A stretch of DNA of 64,000 nucleotides from Microbulbifer sp. MI-G (GCF_030440425.1 NZ_CP098023.1:3036501-3100500), one strand, 5' to 3'. Shown: positions 38,626 through 48,980, counted from the first letter of the stretch. The notes: generated from the letters alone by a model not told the origin. Numbers and translations are program-made.

Positions 38626-40860
38626 TCAGGCCAACTCGTCACGCACTGCGCGCGCCGCCGCCACCATATTGAGCAGGGATGACCCCACCTCGGCCCAGCT
38701 GCGGGTTTTCAGGCCGCAATCCGGATTGACCCAGAGCCGTTCCACCGGTACCACCTGGGCAATTTTCTTCAGGCGCTCCACCAGCTCTTCCCGCTCGGGC
38801 ACATTGGGGGAATGAATATCGTAAATCCCCGGCCCGATCTCATTGGGGTAGCCGCCAGTCTTGTCCGCAAAGGCGCTGAGCAGGCGCAAATCGGAGCGTG
38901 CAGATTCGATCGTAATCACATCCGCATCCAGGGACACAATCGCATCCATGATGGCATTGAAGTTGCTGTAGCACATATGGGTATGAATTTGCGTTTCCGG
39001 CTTCACCGCACTGCAGGTATAGCGAAAGCAGCCCACCGCCCAGGCGAAGTAATCGGCGTGTCCGGCCGCCCTTAGTGGTACCCCTTCACGGAGAGCCGGT
39101 TCATCAATCTGGATAATGCCAATACCCGCCGCCTCCAGATCCAACACCTCCTCACGCAGTGCCCTGGCAATCTGCAGGCAGCTCTCGCTGCGGTGGATAT
39201 CCTCCCGCGGGAAAGACCAGTTGAGTATTGTAACGGGGCCGGTGAGCATGCCCTTCACCGGCTTGCTGGTGAGGCTCTGCGCATAGCGGCTCCACGTTAC
39301 GGTCATGGCCTGCGGGCGGGAGATATCACCGAAGATAATCGGCGGTTTCACACAGCGGGAGCCGTAGCTCTGTACCCAGCCGTTGCCGGTGTGTACAAAT
39401 CCAGCCAGTTGTTCGCCGAAATACTCCACCATATCGTTGCGCTCGGCTTCACCATGCACCAACACGTCCAGGCCGAGAATTTCCTGGCGACGAATGGCTT
39501 CGGCAATTTCCGCGCGCAGGTGTTCCAGGTAGTCCTCCTCGCTGATCTCTCCGTTGCGATATTGCCGGCGCACCTTGCGCAACAGATCGGTCTGCGGGAA
39601 GGAACCGATGGTGGTGGTGGGCAGCAAGGGCAGTTGCCAACGTTTTGCCTGTACCGATGCCCGCTCCAGGTAGCACTGTTCCCGCCAGGTATCCCGCAGT
39701 TTTTCTGCAACTGAGTGGGTGCTCTCCCCCTGTTCTGTTCCAGCCTCAGCTGCAGCGGCCTCTTCTTGCAGCAACTGTTGCAACTGCGCGAGCTCGGCCA
39801 GTTTCTGACGGCTGTAGGCCAGTTTTTGTTTTTGCGCCTGCGGCAGGGCTGTTTCGGTCTTCAGGTCTACCGGGCTGTGCAGCAGGGAACAGCTGGCAGA
39901 GAGCCACAGGCGATCTCCCAGTTGTGCAGCCAGGGGCTTCAGGGTTCGCTGCCACTTGTGCAGGTCCGCACGCCAGACGTTGCGCCCGTTGAGTACGCCG
40001 GCAGACAGCACCTGCCCCTCACCGACAAGCGCCACCGCAGACTCCAATTCTTCAGGCGCGCGCACGCAATCGATATGCACGCCATCCACCGGCAGTGAGA
40101 AAGCGAGGGGCAAGTTTTCTCGCAGGGGGGAAAAGTAGGTGGTCAGCAGTAACTTCGGATTGCCTGCAGCGGCACTGATCTCCTGGTAGGTGCCACTGAA
40201 TGCCGAGCGCCACTCAGCAGGCAAGTCGAGCCCCAAAATTGGCTCATCCATCTGTACCCACGCCACGCCCAGTTCCCCAAGCTGCGCCAGCAGCTGCTTA
40301 TAACAGGGCAGAAGGTTGGGAAGCAGATCCAGGGCATTGTCGACACCCCGCCCCAGCCACAGGTAAGTCAAAGGGCCGATAAGCACCGGCTTCGCCCTGT
40401 GTGCCTGGGCCTGGGCCTCGCGCACCTCTGCCAGTAACCACCCACTATCCAAGCAAAACGCCTGCTCCGCATCAAATTCCGGCACCAGGTAGTGGTAATT
40501 GGTATCAAACCATTTGGTCATGGCACTTGCGGCCACCGGCTGACCCGAGGGCGCGCGGCCCCGTGCCAGGCGAAAATACTGGTCCAGTTTATTTTCTGCT
40601 GCGCCATCGACAAACCGGTCGGCAACCACACCAAACATCAGCGAGTGATTGAGCACCTGGTCGTACCAGGCAAAATCCCCAACTGCCACAAAGTCCAGAC
40701 CGGCATCACTCTGCGCCTGCCAGTTGGCGCGGCGGATATCAGTGCCCACCTGCAGCAATTGCTGCTGGGAAATATCCCCACGCCAATAAGCCTCCTGGGC
40801 TTTTTTCAGCTCGCGATCGGCCCCGATCCGGGGGTAGCCGAGAATATGTGTCTGCGCCAT
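38626..40860 (-). CDS. metE: Cobalamin-independent methionine synthase
   Basis: MetE transfers a methyl group from 5-methyltetrahydrofolate-polyglutamate to homocysteine. From ATG 40860, preceded by GGAGATACAGAG, it has 744 residues, slightly shorter than the usual 753-760. The N-terminal domain begins AQTHILGYPRIGADRELKKA. The C-terminal catalytic domain has the zinc ligands in HTHMCYSNFNAI and NPDCGLKTR, plus IQIDEPALREG. The track frame starts 31 codons earlier, but that stretch lacks similarity. It is divergent from metR, its likely activator. Confidence 0.95.
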   Translation of the reverse strand: MAQTHILGYPRIGADRELKKAQEAYWRGDISQQQLLQVGTDIRRANWQAQSDAGLDFVAVGDFAWYDQVLNHSLMFGVVADRFVDGAAENKLDQYFRLARGRAPSGQPVAASAMTKWFDTNYHYLVPEFDAEQAFCLDSGWLLAEVREAQAQAHRAKPVLIGPLTYLWLGRGVDNALDLLPNLLPCYKQLLAQLGELGVAWVQMDEPILGLDLPAEWRSAFSGTYQEISAAAGNPKLLLTTYFSPLRENLPLAFSLPVDGVHIDCVRAPEELESAVALVGEGQVLSAGVLNGRNVWRADLHKWQRTLKPLAAQLGDRLWLSASCSLLHSPVDLKTETALPQAQKQKLAYSRQKLAELAQLQQLLQEEAAAAEAGTEQGESTHSVAEKLRDTWREQCYLERASVQAKRWQLPLLPTTTIGSFPQTDLLRKVRRQYRNGEISEEDYLEHLRAEIAEAIRRQEILGLDVLVHGEAERNDMVEYFGEQLAGFVHTGNGWVQSYGSRCVKPPIIFGDISRPQAMTVTWSRYAQSLTSKPVKGMLTGPVTILNWSFPREDIHRSESCLQIARALREEVLDLEAAGIGIIQIDEPALREGVPLRAAGHADYFAWAVGCFRYTCSAVKPETQIHTHMCYSNFNAIMDAIVSLDADVITIESARSDLRLLSAFADKTGGYPNEIGPGIYDIHSPNVPEREELVERLKKIAQVVPVERLWVNPDCGLKTRSWAEVGSSLLNMVAAARAVRDELA

Positions 40861-40996
40861 CTCTGTATCTCCAAGTCCATGTCTGTGCGTGGAACAACGC
40901 CACATTGGCACCCTCGCCCGCAGCGTTGTCACCGGTGCCAGTGCCAGCCACACCCTCTGCGAGCATCCGGACTTGATTGTGTCAATACAATGTTAT

Positions 40997-41009
40997 TCAA
41001 TCAATTTCA
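40997..41009. promoter_or_regulatory. Candidate MetR binding site
   Basis: TCAA-TCAAT-TTCA differs from the established MetR consensus TGAA-N5-TTCA by one base. It sits in the 182-bp divergent metE/metR intergenic region, 34 bases before the metR ATG and 137 before metE. Function is inferred from position and similarity. Confidence 0.5.
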
Positions 41010-41042
41010 TATTTTTTGCAATAAACATGAATAAACCTAAAG

Positions 41043-41972
41043 ATGATTGAACTGCGCCAATTACGCGCCCTAAGTGCCTTGAGAGATACCGGCAGCCTGG
41101 TACGGGCCGCAGAGCGCCTGCACCTGACCCAGTCGGCCCTGTCACACTTATTCCGGGAGATGGAGCAGCGCCACAACCAGCCGTTGTTTGTGCGCAAGTC
41201 CCGCCCGCTGTGCTTTACCACTGCCGGGCTGCGCCTGTTACAACTGGCCGATGCTGTACTGCCACAGGTGACCCTGGCCCAGCGCGACCTGGCACGGCTG
41301 GCCTGCGGCCAGTCCGGTCGTTTGAATATCGCCATTGAATGTCACAGTTGCTACCAGTGGCTGATGCCAACCCTGAACACCTATCGGGACGACTGGCCCG
41401 AAGTGGAGCTGGATCTGTGCAGTGGCTTTCACTTTGCTCCGCTGCCGGCGCTGGTGCGCGGCGACCTGGACCTGGTAGTTACTGCCAATCCGGATACGAT
41501 GTTGAAAGACATCCACTACCAGCCCCTGTTCAGTTTCGAGATGTGCCTGGCGCTGAGCCGCAAGCACCGGTTGCTGGAACACGGCAAGCGGCGCTGGATC
41601 GCGCCCAAAGACCTGGCCGGGGAAGTGCAGATCACTTACCCTGTGGAGCGGGAGCGGCTGGATATCTTCCAGCGCTTCCTCGACCCAGCGGGAGTGGAAC
41701 CTGCGGAAGTGCGCACGGCGGAACTAACAGTTATGATGGTGCAGCTGGTGGCGAGCGCGCGCGGCGTCTGTGCCCTGCCCGACTGGGCCCTGCACGAATA
41801 CCTGCAAAAAGGCTTTATTGCCCAGCTGCGCCTGGGAGAAAAGGGCCTTTGGAGCACTCTGTACGCCGCCGTGCGGGCAGATATGCTGGATCAGGCCTAC
41901 ATTGTCGATTTCCTGCAAACCGCACGGGATACCTCATTTAGCCACTTAAACAGGATACGCGCAGTTACCTGA
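41043..41972 (+). CDS. metR: LysR-type regulator MetR
   Basis: This LysR-family activator of methionine genes has homocysteine as known co-inducer. It has 309 residues, with an N-terminal helix-turn-helix (MIELRQLRALSALRDTGSL, then ERLHLTQSALSHLFREME) and a C-terminal periplasmic-binding-like domain. The divergent metE/metR layout is the well-known one. SALSHLFREMEQRHNQPLFVRKSRPL is typical of MetR. Confidence 0.93.
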   Translation: MIELRQLRALSALRDTGSLVRAAERLHLTQSALSHLFREMEQRHNQPLFVRKSRPLCFTTAGLRLLQLADAVLPQVTLAQRDLARLACGQSGRLNIAIECHSCYQWLMPTLNTYRDDWPEVELDLCSGFHFAPLPALVRGDLDLVVTANPDTMLKDIHYQPLFSFEMCLALSRKHRLLEHGKRRWIAPKDLAGEVQITYPVERERLDIFQRFLDPAGVEPAEVRTAELTVMMVQLVASARGVCALPDWALHEYLQKGFIAQLRLGEKGLWSTLYAAVRADMLDQAYIVDFLQTARDTSFSHLNRIRAVT

Positions 41973-42138
41973 TAAAATGGCAACCCTCCAACAGGACCAG
42001 CACAGAGATCTCCACCGATATTCACAACCAGAAACCGGGCACCGTATTTTTACCGGTAAGTGCCCATTCTCCGCCATTATCCCCAGAGCCCGCGGGGAGA
42101 CCGGGAGCACGGCTTGGCAGCAGACTCTTGCCGCCCCA

Positions 42139-43875
42139 TCAATCCTGCCTGTCAGCACGCCTGGGCTTGCGCCTCCCTTTGGGCTGACCACCGGGCTTTA
42201 CACCCGCATCACCGGAACGGGAAATCCGCATGGGCTGTCCCGCTACCCGCACTTTTTTCAGGTGCTGGAAAACCTCTTTGGGCATGCCCTCTGGAAGATC
42301 GACCGTGGTGTAATCCGGGTAAATCTCAATACGGCCGATATATGAGCTGTCCAGCTCGACCTCATTGGCGATTGCGCCCACAATACCGCCCGGACGCACA
42401 CCCTGCTCGCGGCCGATTTCGATGCGGAAACGCTCCATGCCCTCCTCCGGGGGCGGCATCTTGCGGTCCTTTTCGTAACCATCCTGCTTGCGACGGCCTT
42501 CGAACTCCCCGCCCCGCTCCTGCCGAGCCTTGCGGGGCTTCGGCTTCTGCTCCCTGATCAGCAGGGGCTGGTCACCCTGGGCCATAGACGCCAGTGCTGC
42601 GGCAACATCCAGCGGATCCACTTCGTTTTGTGCCAGGTACTCCTCTACCAACTGGCGGTAGGGGGCCAGGTCAGCCTGGCCTTCCAGGGTTGTGGTGATA
42701 CGCTCGCGGAAGCGCTGCATACGCGCGCTGTTGACCACTTCGGCGCTGGGCAACGCCAGTTTCTCGATCGGCTTTTTGGTCGCCTTTTCAATAATGCGCA
42801 GCATACGGCGCTCACGGGGTGCCACAAACAGAATGGCGTCGCCCTCGCGACCGGCGCGGCCGGTGCGGCCGATACGGTGGATATAGGCCTCTGCATCATA
42901 GGGAATATCGTAGTTGATCACGTGACTGATACGTTTCACGTCCAGTCCACGCGCTGCCACATCCGTGGCCACAACAATATCGAGCTTGCCGTTTTTCAGC
43001 TTGTCGATCACCGCCTCGCGCAGATTCTGCGCCATATCCCCGTTCAGTGCTGCACTGGCAAAGCCCCGCGCGGCCAGCTTATCCGCCAGCTCTACGGTGC
43101 TGTTCTTGGTGCGCACAAAGATAATGGTGGCATCCACCGGCTCCGCTTCCAGGATGCGGGTCAGGGCATCCAGTTTGTGCAGGCCACCCACCGGCCAGTA
43201 ACGCTGGCGAATGGTCTCTGCGGTTTCGGTTTTGACGCGGATCTTGACCTCAACCGGATCCCGCAGGTGCTCGCGTGCGATGCGGGCAATCTCCCTTGGC
43301 ATGGTGGCAGAGAACAGTGCGATCTGGCGCGTTTCGGGAATCTGCTCCAGCACCCATTGCACATCGTCGATAAAGCCCATGCGCAGCATTTCATCGGCTT
43401 CATCCAGTACCAGACTGCGCAGGTTGGACAGATTCAGGGAGCCGCGGCGCATATGGTCCATCACCCGGCCCGGGGTACCCACCACCAGCTGCACACCCCG
43501 CTTCAACTGCTGCATCTGTCCGCGGTAGTCGGCGCCACCGTAGATGGGCGCCACATGGAAGCCTTTCAAATGGGCGGCGTAAGACTGGCAGGCCTCGGCC
43601 ACCTGGATGGCCAGTTCCCGGGTCGGCGCCAGTATCAGCACCTGGGGACGGCGATTATTCAGGTTCAACTGGGAGAGCAGTGGCAGCGCAAAGGCCGCCG
43701 TTTTACCGGTGCCGGTTTGTGCCTGGCCCAGCACATCCCGCCCTTCCAGCAGGGATGGGATAGTCTGCGCCTGAATCGGTGACGGCGTTTCGTAGCCGAG
43801 CTTTTCAATGGCATCGAGGATTTCAGGCGGCAGGCCCAGCTGGCTAAAGCCAACCGGTTGGGAAATATCGGTCAT
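42139..43875 (-). CDS. deaD: DEAD-box ATP-dependent RNA helicase DeaD/CsdA
   Basis: This RNA helicase acts in ribosome assembly and mRNA turnover, especially in the cold. From ATG 43875 it has 578 residues; a GTG four codons earlier is possible. Motifs in order: Q motif (GYETPSPIQAQTI), I (AQTGTGKT), Ia (PTRELAIQV), II (VLDEADEM), III (SATMP), VI (HRIGRTGRAGR). The C-terminal DbpA-like RNA-binding domain (RFRIEIGREQGVRPGGIVGAIANE) is present, followed by a basic tail (about 555-578). It is monocistronic here. Confidence 0.95.
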   Translation of the reverse strand: MTDISQPVGFSQLGLPPEILDAIEKLGYETPSPIQAQTIPSLLEGRDVLGQAQTGTGKTAAFALPLLSQLNLNNRRPQVLILAPTRELAIQVAEACQSYAAHLKGFHVAPIYGGADYRGQMQQLKRGVQLVVGTPGRVMDHMRRGSLNLSNLRSLVLDEADEMLRMGFIDDVQWVLEQIPETRQIALFSATMPREIARIAREHLRDPVEVKIRVKTETAETIRQRYWPVGGLHKLDALTRILEAEPVDATIIFVRTKNSTVELADKLAARGFASAALNGDMAQNLREAVIDKLKNGKLDIVVATDVAARGLDVKRISHVINYDIPYDAEAYIHRIGRTGRAGREGDAILFVAPRERRMLRIIEKATKKPIEKLALPSAEVVNSARMQRFRERITTTLEGQADLAPYRQLVEEYLAQNEVDPLDVAAALASMAQGDQPLLIREQKPKPRKARQERGGEFEGRRKQDGYEKDRKMPPPEEGMERFRIEIGREQGVRPGGIVGAIANEVELDSSYIGRIEIYPDYTTVDLPEGMPKEVFQHLKKVRVAGQPMRISRSGDAGVKPGGQPKGRRKPRRADRQD

Positions 43876-44096
43876 TTCGGGAGTCACTTGAAGCCCCAGT
43901 GCCGTTCGCAGAACTGGGGTGCTGGATAAAAGGTGGGGCAGTCTAACAGGTTAAATTGCAAAGAACAGCCTGTTTTTTGATCAAAATTTGCTCCCTGAAG
44001 CTGGGTTTGGTGTAAGTTCTTTGCTCGTGGATTAGTGGCTGAGCGATACGTTTTCCTGGGGACAGCGCTTTGAGGCTCAGTAAACTGAACCCCCTC

Positions 44097-45338
44097 TCAG
44101 CCCGTGTGCATGTTTCTGGCTTCGACCAGCGTATCGCTAGGCCCACTGTTCACAGTCTGCAGCAGGCGTTCGTTAACCCCTTCGACGGTCTTATTGATTC
44201 CCTTGAAAAAGCTACCATCCAGTTGGGTTTGCTCATATAAATAGGTCCGAAAGCGCAGAAACAGCTTATGGTCAACCACAGCAGGGGCCTTCCAAAAGCT
44301 GGAGAGTGAACCCTGGTGCGTTAGACCCCGCAAATCGTAGAACGCGCGCCCCAGCACCTTGGTTGAAACCCTGTGCAGAAGCGCTGAAATGCCCACGGTG
44401 CTGTTGATGGTCACAACCCCCCTGGCATGATCCAGCAAGGTGGGCAGATGCAGATCATGGCAGTAAATCACCCTGCCGGAGAGTCCATAGCGCACCTCCA
44501 AGGCATCAACAAGCTTTTGGTAGTGACAAAAGCCCCGATCCATTGGGTGGTGTTTGATCACAAGTACTGTATTTGCCGGGGCATAACGCGCAAAGGATTT
44601 CAATACTGCGTCAATTGCGTTTTCCATAGAGAGCAGGTCCGAGTGCTCACGAAGTTGGAAATCATCTCGGGTTTGTAACGGAAACAGGAAAAACTTACGA
44701 CTGAAATTCGTCGTCAATTTTGGGGTTAAGGAACGCTGGGTAACCCTGTAGAGACCCTTTCGGAAAAAGCTTCTGATCCAACAAGCCCCCTCCGCTTTCC
44801 AGTCTCGGCTTCGATGATGCTGATAGTGCGGATACCTGGACCTGGCAAAACGCATCGCCAGATAATAGCCCATAGCAAAACGGGCCCGTTGAAAGAAAGT
44901 CCGACCTACAGGCGCCCCGGGTTGACGCCCGCGGCTCTGGTAACGCCCAATAGCCTCATGAGACCAGTCTGTATGGGAAAAAGCATTCACACCACCCCAC
45001 TCAAAAGTTACAAAATCCGGGCGTAAATAACCCTCTTCAAAAACACCAAAGGGTATACCCAGAGACTCGCAGACTGCTCGGGCCCTGGTATGCAAAGGCC
45101 GGCAGTCACCATAGACAAATACGGCTTCTGCATCATGCTCCAGCAAATAGCGACGAAAAAAGGATGGCCAGTCATGTTCACAACCGCTGAAATCGGCCTG
45201 GAAATCGGCCCAGCCAAAAAAACGGTCACCGCCATTAAAATTGATCTTGTGGGTGATCACCCCTTGCTTTGACAGTTTTTTTGCCAACTCGGCAAAGAAT
45301 AGGCCATGAGGCCCCTGTAAAAATACCGCCACAGGCAT
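44097..45338 (-). CDS. kpsS: Capsule polysaccharide Kdo transferase, KpsS-like
   Basis: KpsS adds the first Kdo to the lipid phosphatidylglycerol anchor of group 2-type capsules. It has 413 residues of the Capsule_synth family. Signatures are VYGDCRPLHTRA, FGVFEEGYLRPDFVTFEWGG and, near the C-terminus, TINSTVGISALLHRVSTKVLG. It works with KpsC, encoded 1.6 kb upstream. The two are separated by a dioxygenase gene, an unusual arrangement. It is the first gene met where the moderately high-GC core gives way to AT-richer DNA. Confidence 0.85.
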   Translation of the reverse strand: MPVAVFLQGPHGLFFAELAKKLSKQGVITHKINFNGGDRFFGWADFQADFSGCEHDWPSFFRRYLLEHDAEAVFVYGDCRPLHTRARAVCESLGIPFGVFEEGYLRPDFVTFEWGGVNAFSHTDWSHEAIGRYQSRGRQPGAPVGRTFFQRARFAMGYYLAMRFARSRYPHYQHHRSRDWKAEGACWIRSFFRKGLYRVTQRSLTPKLTTNFSRKFFLFPLQTRDDFQLREHSDLLSMENAIDAVLKSFARYAPANTVLVIKHHPMDRGFCHYQKLVDALEVRYGLSGRVIYCHDLHLPTLLDHARGVVTINSTVGISALLHRVSTKVLGRAFYDLRGLTHQGSLSSFWKAPAVVDHKLFLRFRTYLYEQTQLDGSFFKGINKTVEGVNERLLQTVNSGPSDTLVEARNMHTG

Positions 45339-45737
45339 GAATTTCCCCTACCCAAAAACTACAACACGCAACAGCATATGCTGCCAACACCCAGGCAATT
45401 CCCCTTTCAAGTTATATTTGAGTAAATTGTGCCTGTTTTCGCCACTTTCACACTGCTGTTTAGCTTGAGAGTGCCTCAAAAATGAACCGCGCATTGCAAC
45501 ACTAATCTTCGCAAATGTCTATATACAGGTGAATTACTTCTATAGCGACTGCTTCAAAACGTTCTATATGTCGGTCAATCACAAAAACCCATGCCTGCTG
45601 CAAAGCTGCATTCAAGGAATCATTTCATAAATAATAGATTTACCAGACCAATCAAAGTGCGTGCATTGATTATTATTTTTTTGTTTGAAATCACATAATA
45701 CCGTTTTGCCCATGAGTGGATTTTATTTTTATGGATC
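45339..45737. other. AT-rich intergenic stretch, no gene seen
   Basis: No coding region, RNA or clear repeat is supported between the kpsS-like and dioxygenase genes. Its AT-richness could hold a promoter for kpsS. Confidence 0.4.
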
Positions 45738-46787
45738 TTAAACTGAGTCTTGGATCCGTGTAAATCTTCCAAAGAAAGTATTTAGCTCTCCACTGGCAAT
45801 TTTGCGCTTGTCCAATCTTTGTAAAACCTTTCCCCAACCCCATTCAAACAACCTTCCCGTGTATTTTGGACAAGGGGTAAACAGTGGGTTGAAGGGGTTA
45901 TCCCGTGCCTGCATCCAGATTGTCATTCGGTTGGATTTCGCACTGGCCTCACCACGGCGATGAAACCCGAACACATTGGCTATTACAAGCGTGTTGGGAG
46001 GCACACACAGTTTCTCAACCGACAGCCCCATCTTAGCAAGTGCAAAATCACTGACCCGAAATGACCCATCCCAATATCTTCCCTTGTCCCGAAGTGCGCC
46101 TTTCTGACATGCCTTCAGGCTCTGACTGTATTCCCACTTTAAACGCCCCCAGGAAAGGCGATGAGAGCCTGGTACATAAATATAGGGCCCGTTTTGGTCG
46201 TCGGTGCCGTCAATATACAACCAGGCTTTCACACAGGGGTGGAATGTATCCGCATGCATATCCCGCTGTGGATCAGGGCGGGGTGTTACATTGGCATGAT
46301 TGCATAGATTTTCTATGAAAAAAAAGGGGGGACGATTTTTAGAGGAGCTGTAACGCATCAACCTATCAAGATAGGGATTGTCCGCTAGCTGACAAAATTC
46401 CGGTGCCTGTCGTCTGCTGGCGTGATCCATAAAAACACGCTGCGTCAAAGTCGTCCCCTCAACAACTTCGCGTATCATCCCCTTATAGCTATTGAGTTCA
46501 ACAGAGAGGTTAGTGAACTGCGCCTCTGGTAAAAAATTCTTTTTCAGGATAAATCCTTTTTCAAGAAAGTCTTTTCTATCTTTTTCAGATACCAATGGGG
46601 ACAAGAGTAAAAGGCGCAACCTGAACAGCAAATGGGCCACTACGACCCTGATTACATGCAATCCACAACGATTTAACCAATAGCTCCCTATAAGCGGGTT
46701 GTTCCTAAAGCTTTTACCCCAACTAAAAATTTCAAAAACCCATTTTGGCAATTTCCAGACCAAATCTATGAAATCACGAATTCGCAT
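45738..46787 (-). CDS. Phytanoyl-CoA dioxygenase-like 2-oxoglutarate/Fe(II) oxygenase
   Basis: This 349-residue protein has a PhyH-type double-stranded beta-helix. The iron ligands are H178 and D180 (DMHADTFH) and H276 (NVFGFHRRGE), with R287 nine residues later (KSNRMTIW) to hold 2-oxoglutarate. YVPGSHRLSW is a typical motif in this fold. The first 60 residues are hydrophobic and basic, which may anchor the protein at the membrane. Family members hydroxylate lipids, sugars or amino acids. Its place between kpsS and kpsC suggests it modifies the glycan or lipid anchor, but this is inference. Confidence 0.8.
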   Translation of the reverse strand: MRIRDFIDLVWKLPKWVFEIFSWGKSFRNNPLIGSYWLNRCGLHVIRVVVAHLLFRLRLLLLSPLVSEKDRKDFLEKGFILKKNFLPEAQFTNLSVELNSYKGMIREVVEGTTLTQRVFMDHASRRQAPEFCQLADNPYLDRLMRYSSSKNRPPFFFIENLCNHANVTPRPDPQRDMHADTFHPCVKAWLYIDGTDDQNGPYIYVPGSHRLSWGRLKWEYSQSLKACQKGALRDKGRYWDGSFRVSDFALAKMGLSVEKLCVPPNTLVIANVFGFHRRGEASAKSNRMTIWMQARDNPFNPLFTPCPKYTGRLFEWGWGKVLQRLDKRKIASGELNTFFGRFTRIQDSV

Positions 46788-46928
46788 AAACCCTTCATCC
46801 CAGGATTAATATAGTAAAATTCCACACAAGTATTTTTTATAGATAAGTTATACAAAATTCACATAAAGAAAGTTAACTTATACCCTCACCACCATTTATT
46901 GACATAATCCAAAGCCAGGAATAAATCC

Positions 46929-48980
46929 CTATTTGAACAGATATTTATTCCGGTACCAACGATAGATTTTCTGAATAACCCCGGCTGGACCTATTGTATT
47001 CCTGTTATTATCCAGCAGCTCTACCGCTGTCTCAACATCAATATATTCTCCCGAAGAGGGATCTATATAAAATGGATAGAGAATCAGGGTTCCGGCGATT
47101 AGTTCATCCAAAGTCAGCCTTCGACTTCTTCTGGCTTTGAAGGCTTCAAGATCAATGCCAGCCAAAACATCGCCAGTGAGGAGTTTATCGTCTGTTAGGC
47201 CCCATCCTGCATAAAAAGGCAATCCATAGGTTACTACTTTCAGGCCACGCAATAATGCCTCAAACCCTGTCAAAGAACTCAATGTATGAACTTCATTTAC
47301 CTGCTTGAGCAATACAGACATTTCGATATTTTGAATCAAGTGATCATAAACTGCCTCTGAGTCAGGCTGCAGTGCTCCCAAACGAGCTCCTACTTCAACA
47401 TCTGGATGGGGCTTGTAGAGTATATAGGCATCGGGGTTTTCAGACCTGACCTTTTCCAACAGAGATTGATTGCTTTTTATTCTCGGTGATCCAAAAGCAA
47501 TCGATGCATCACTCTCAACCTGCCCTGGCACCAGTATGATTTTTCGATCTCGGGGAAAACTAAAAGAGTCCAACCCACCAGAGCTTCCAACATTATATTT
47601 ACTGATACCCTTTTCAAGAATCATTTTTTGTAATTTTCTAGCACGATTAATTAGCGTAAGAGAGAATTCTGTTTTATTCAACAATACCTCTAAATCACTG
47701 GAACAGTGTGCATTAAAGTATATCCCTCTTGCATCAAATACCAATGATATAGGAGCAACCAGATCTGCACCCAAACCAACTGAGCGCAGAAATCCATCTT
47801 CAGCCTGCCAGAGGTTTAATTCGGACTTCTCACAGCTGTTGCGTAATTCTTCCGTAACACTGCTGGCCCATACAAGCGCATTCACGCCCTCAGTGGCCTT
47901 GTGTATTTTCTGAAAATCACTTATAAACTGTATATTTTTACGCCGCTCCAAAAAATCAGCAATAAACCGCCGCTTCCAGGATGAGAAACCTACCCCTACC
48001 CAACGTCCATTCAAATGGGAGAACATGCGTTTTTGCTCCGCAATTAAACGGACAGTATCCTCAAATTTGCAAGGGCGGCCAGTATAAGGGTTGATATAGC
48101 GGCAATAGAGATAATAGGCTGCAAAAAAAATCTGAGCCAGGGAACGAGAGACATTTCGACGGTTCAATTTTTGACGGTCTTTGGTTAATCCCCATCCCGC
48201 ATAAAAGGGAATACCAAAGCAGTGCACCTCTTTGCCGGCAATCAATGCATCAAAGCCCAACTGGCTAGTGACGACATAGACCTTTTCTATATCATCAAAT
48301 AATGCCCAGGGGGAAATATCTTCTGCAATTACGCGACAACCCTGCTTGTGAGCTTGGCTGAGCAAGTATCCCTTTTTCTTGCCAACAATTACATCCGGGT
48401 GTATCTTTACAAGAATTTCTGCATCGGGATTTTCCCGTATTGCGGAATCCAACATTGTATAAAACTGTTGCCTGGAGCCATAGCCAGCCTGTACAGAGAT
48501 ATCATTATATGTTTGGTCCACCACCAGCACGCGCCTTGGCTTGCCGAGCCAGCTTAAGGGCAAATCTGTAGAGTTATTATACTTTGACAGGCGATAATGC
48601 TTGAGAAGCTCTATTCCCCTATTCGCTCGCTTAATATTCTCTTGGCTAAAATCCGCCTCTTTGATAAGGTTTTCCAGGTCACTGACTTGCGTGGCATCAT
48701 AATAAATTCCCGTATTATCCACTACAAGGCTATGGGGCAGTGAACCTTCAACACCAAGCCCCAAAGAACGTAAAAATCCATCCTCAATACAGATATAAGG
48801 CAAATGATATTTATTGGCGATTTTTCGCGCTTTAATTGCAGTATCCTTGAGCCCCCAACCAACCATATGGGTTATTTCATTACCAGGGTAAAAGGGGATA
48901 TAGCGGCACTGTGCCCTGAGAAACTGATCCAGATTTTTCAAACGACGCAAGCCGAGGGAGCAATAACCAACTACAGGCAC
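46929..48980 (-). CDS. kpsC: Capsule polysaccharide beta-Kdo transferase, KpsC-like
   Basis: KpsC extends the Kdo linker that attaches capsules to phosphatidylglycerol. It has 683 residues and two tandem halves, each a beta-Kdo transferase domain. The repeated signature is visible in IEDGFLRSLGLG and AEDGFLRSVGLGAD, and in SLVVDNTGIYYDA and SLVFDARGIYFNA. The halves cover about 1-330 and 330-683. Together with KpsS it indicates a Kdo-linked, ABC-exported polysaccharide, though the exporter (kpsM/T) is not in the window. Its end overlaps the next gene by 10 bases. Confidence 0.9.
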   Translation of the reverse strand: MPVVGYCSLGLRRLKNLDQFLRAQCRYIPFYPGNEITHMVGWGLKDTAIKARKIANKYHLPYICIEDGFLRSLGLGVEGSLPHSLVVDNTGIYYDATQVSDLENLIKEADFSQENIKRANRGIELLKHYRLSKYNNSTDLPLSWLGKPRRVLVVDQTYNDISVQAGYGSRQQFYTMLDSAIRENPDAEILVKIHPDVIVGKKKGYLLSQAHKQGCRVIAEDISPWALFDDIEKVYVVTSQLGFDALIAGKEVHCFGIPFYAGWGLTKDRQKLNRRNVSRSLAQIFFAAYYLYCRYINPYTGRPCKFEDTVRLIAEQKRMFSHLNGRWVGVGFSSWKRRFIADFLERRKNIQFISDFQKIHKATEGVNALVWASSVTEELRNSCEKSELNLWQAEDGFLRSVGLGADLVAPISLVFDARGIYFNAHCSSDLEVLLNKTEFSLTLINRARKLQKMILEKGISKYNVGSSGGLDSFSFPRDRKIILVPGQVESDASIAFGSPRIKSNQSLLEKVRSENPDAYILYKPHPDVEVGARLGALQPDSEAVYDHLIQNIEMSVLLKQVNEVHTLSSLTGFEALLRGLKVVTYGLPFYAGWGLTDDKLLTGDVLAGIDLEAFKARRSRRLTLDELIAGTLILYPFYIDPSSGEYIDVETAVELLDNNRNTIGPAGVIQKIYRWYRNKYLFK

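Noticed and set aside
42628..43782. Forward frame opposite deaD
   Set aside because: The minus strand has all DEAD-box motifs; the forward frame has none.
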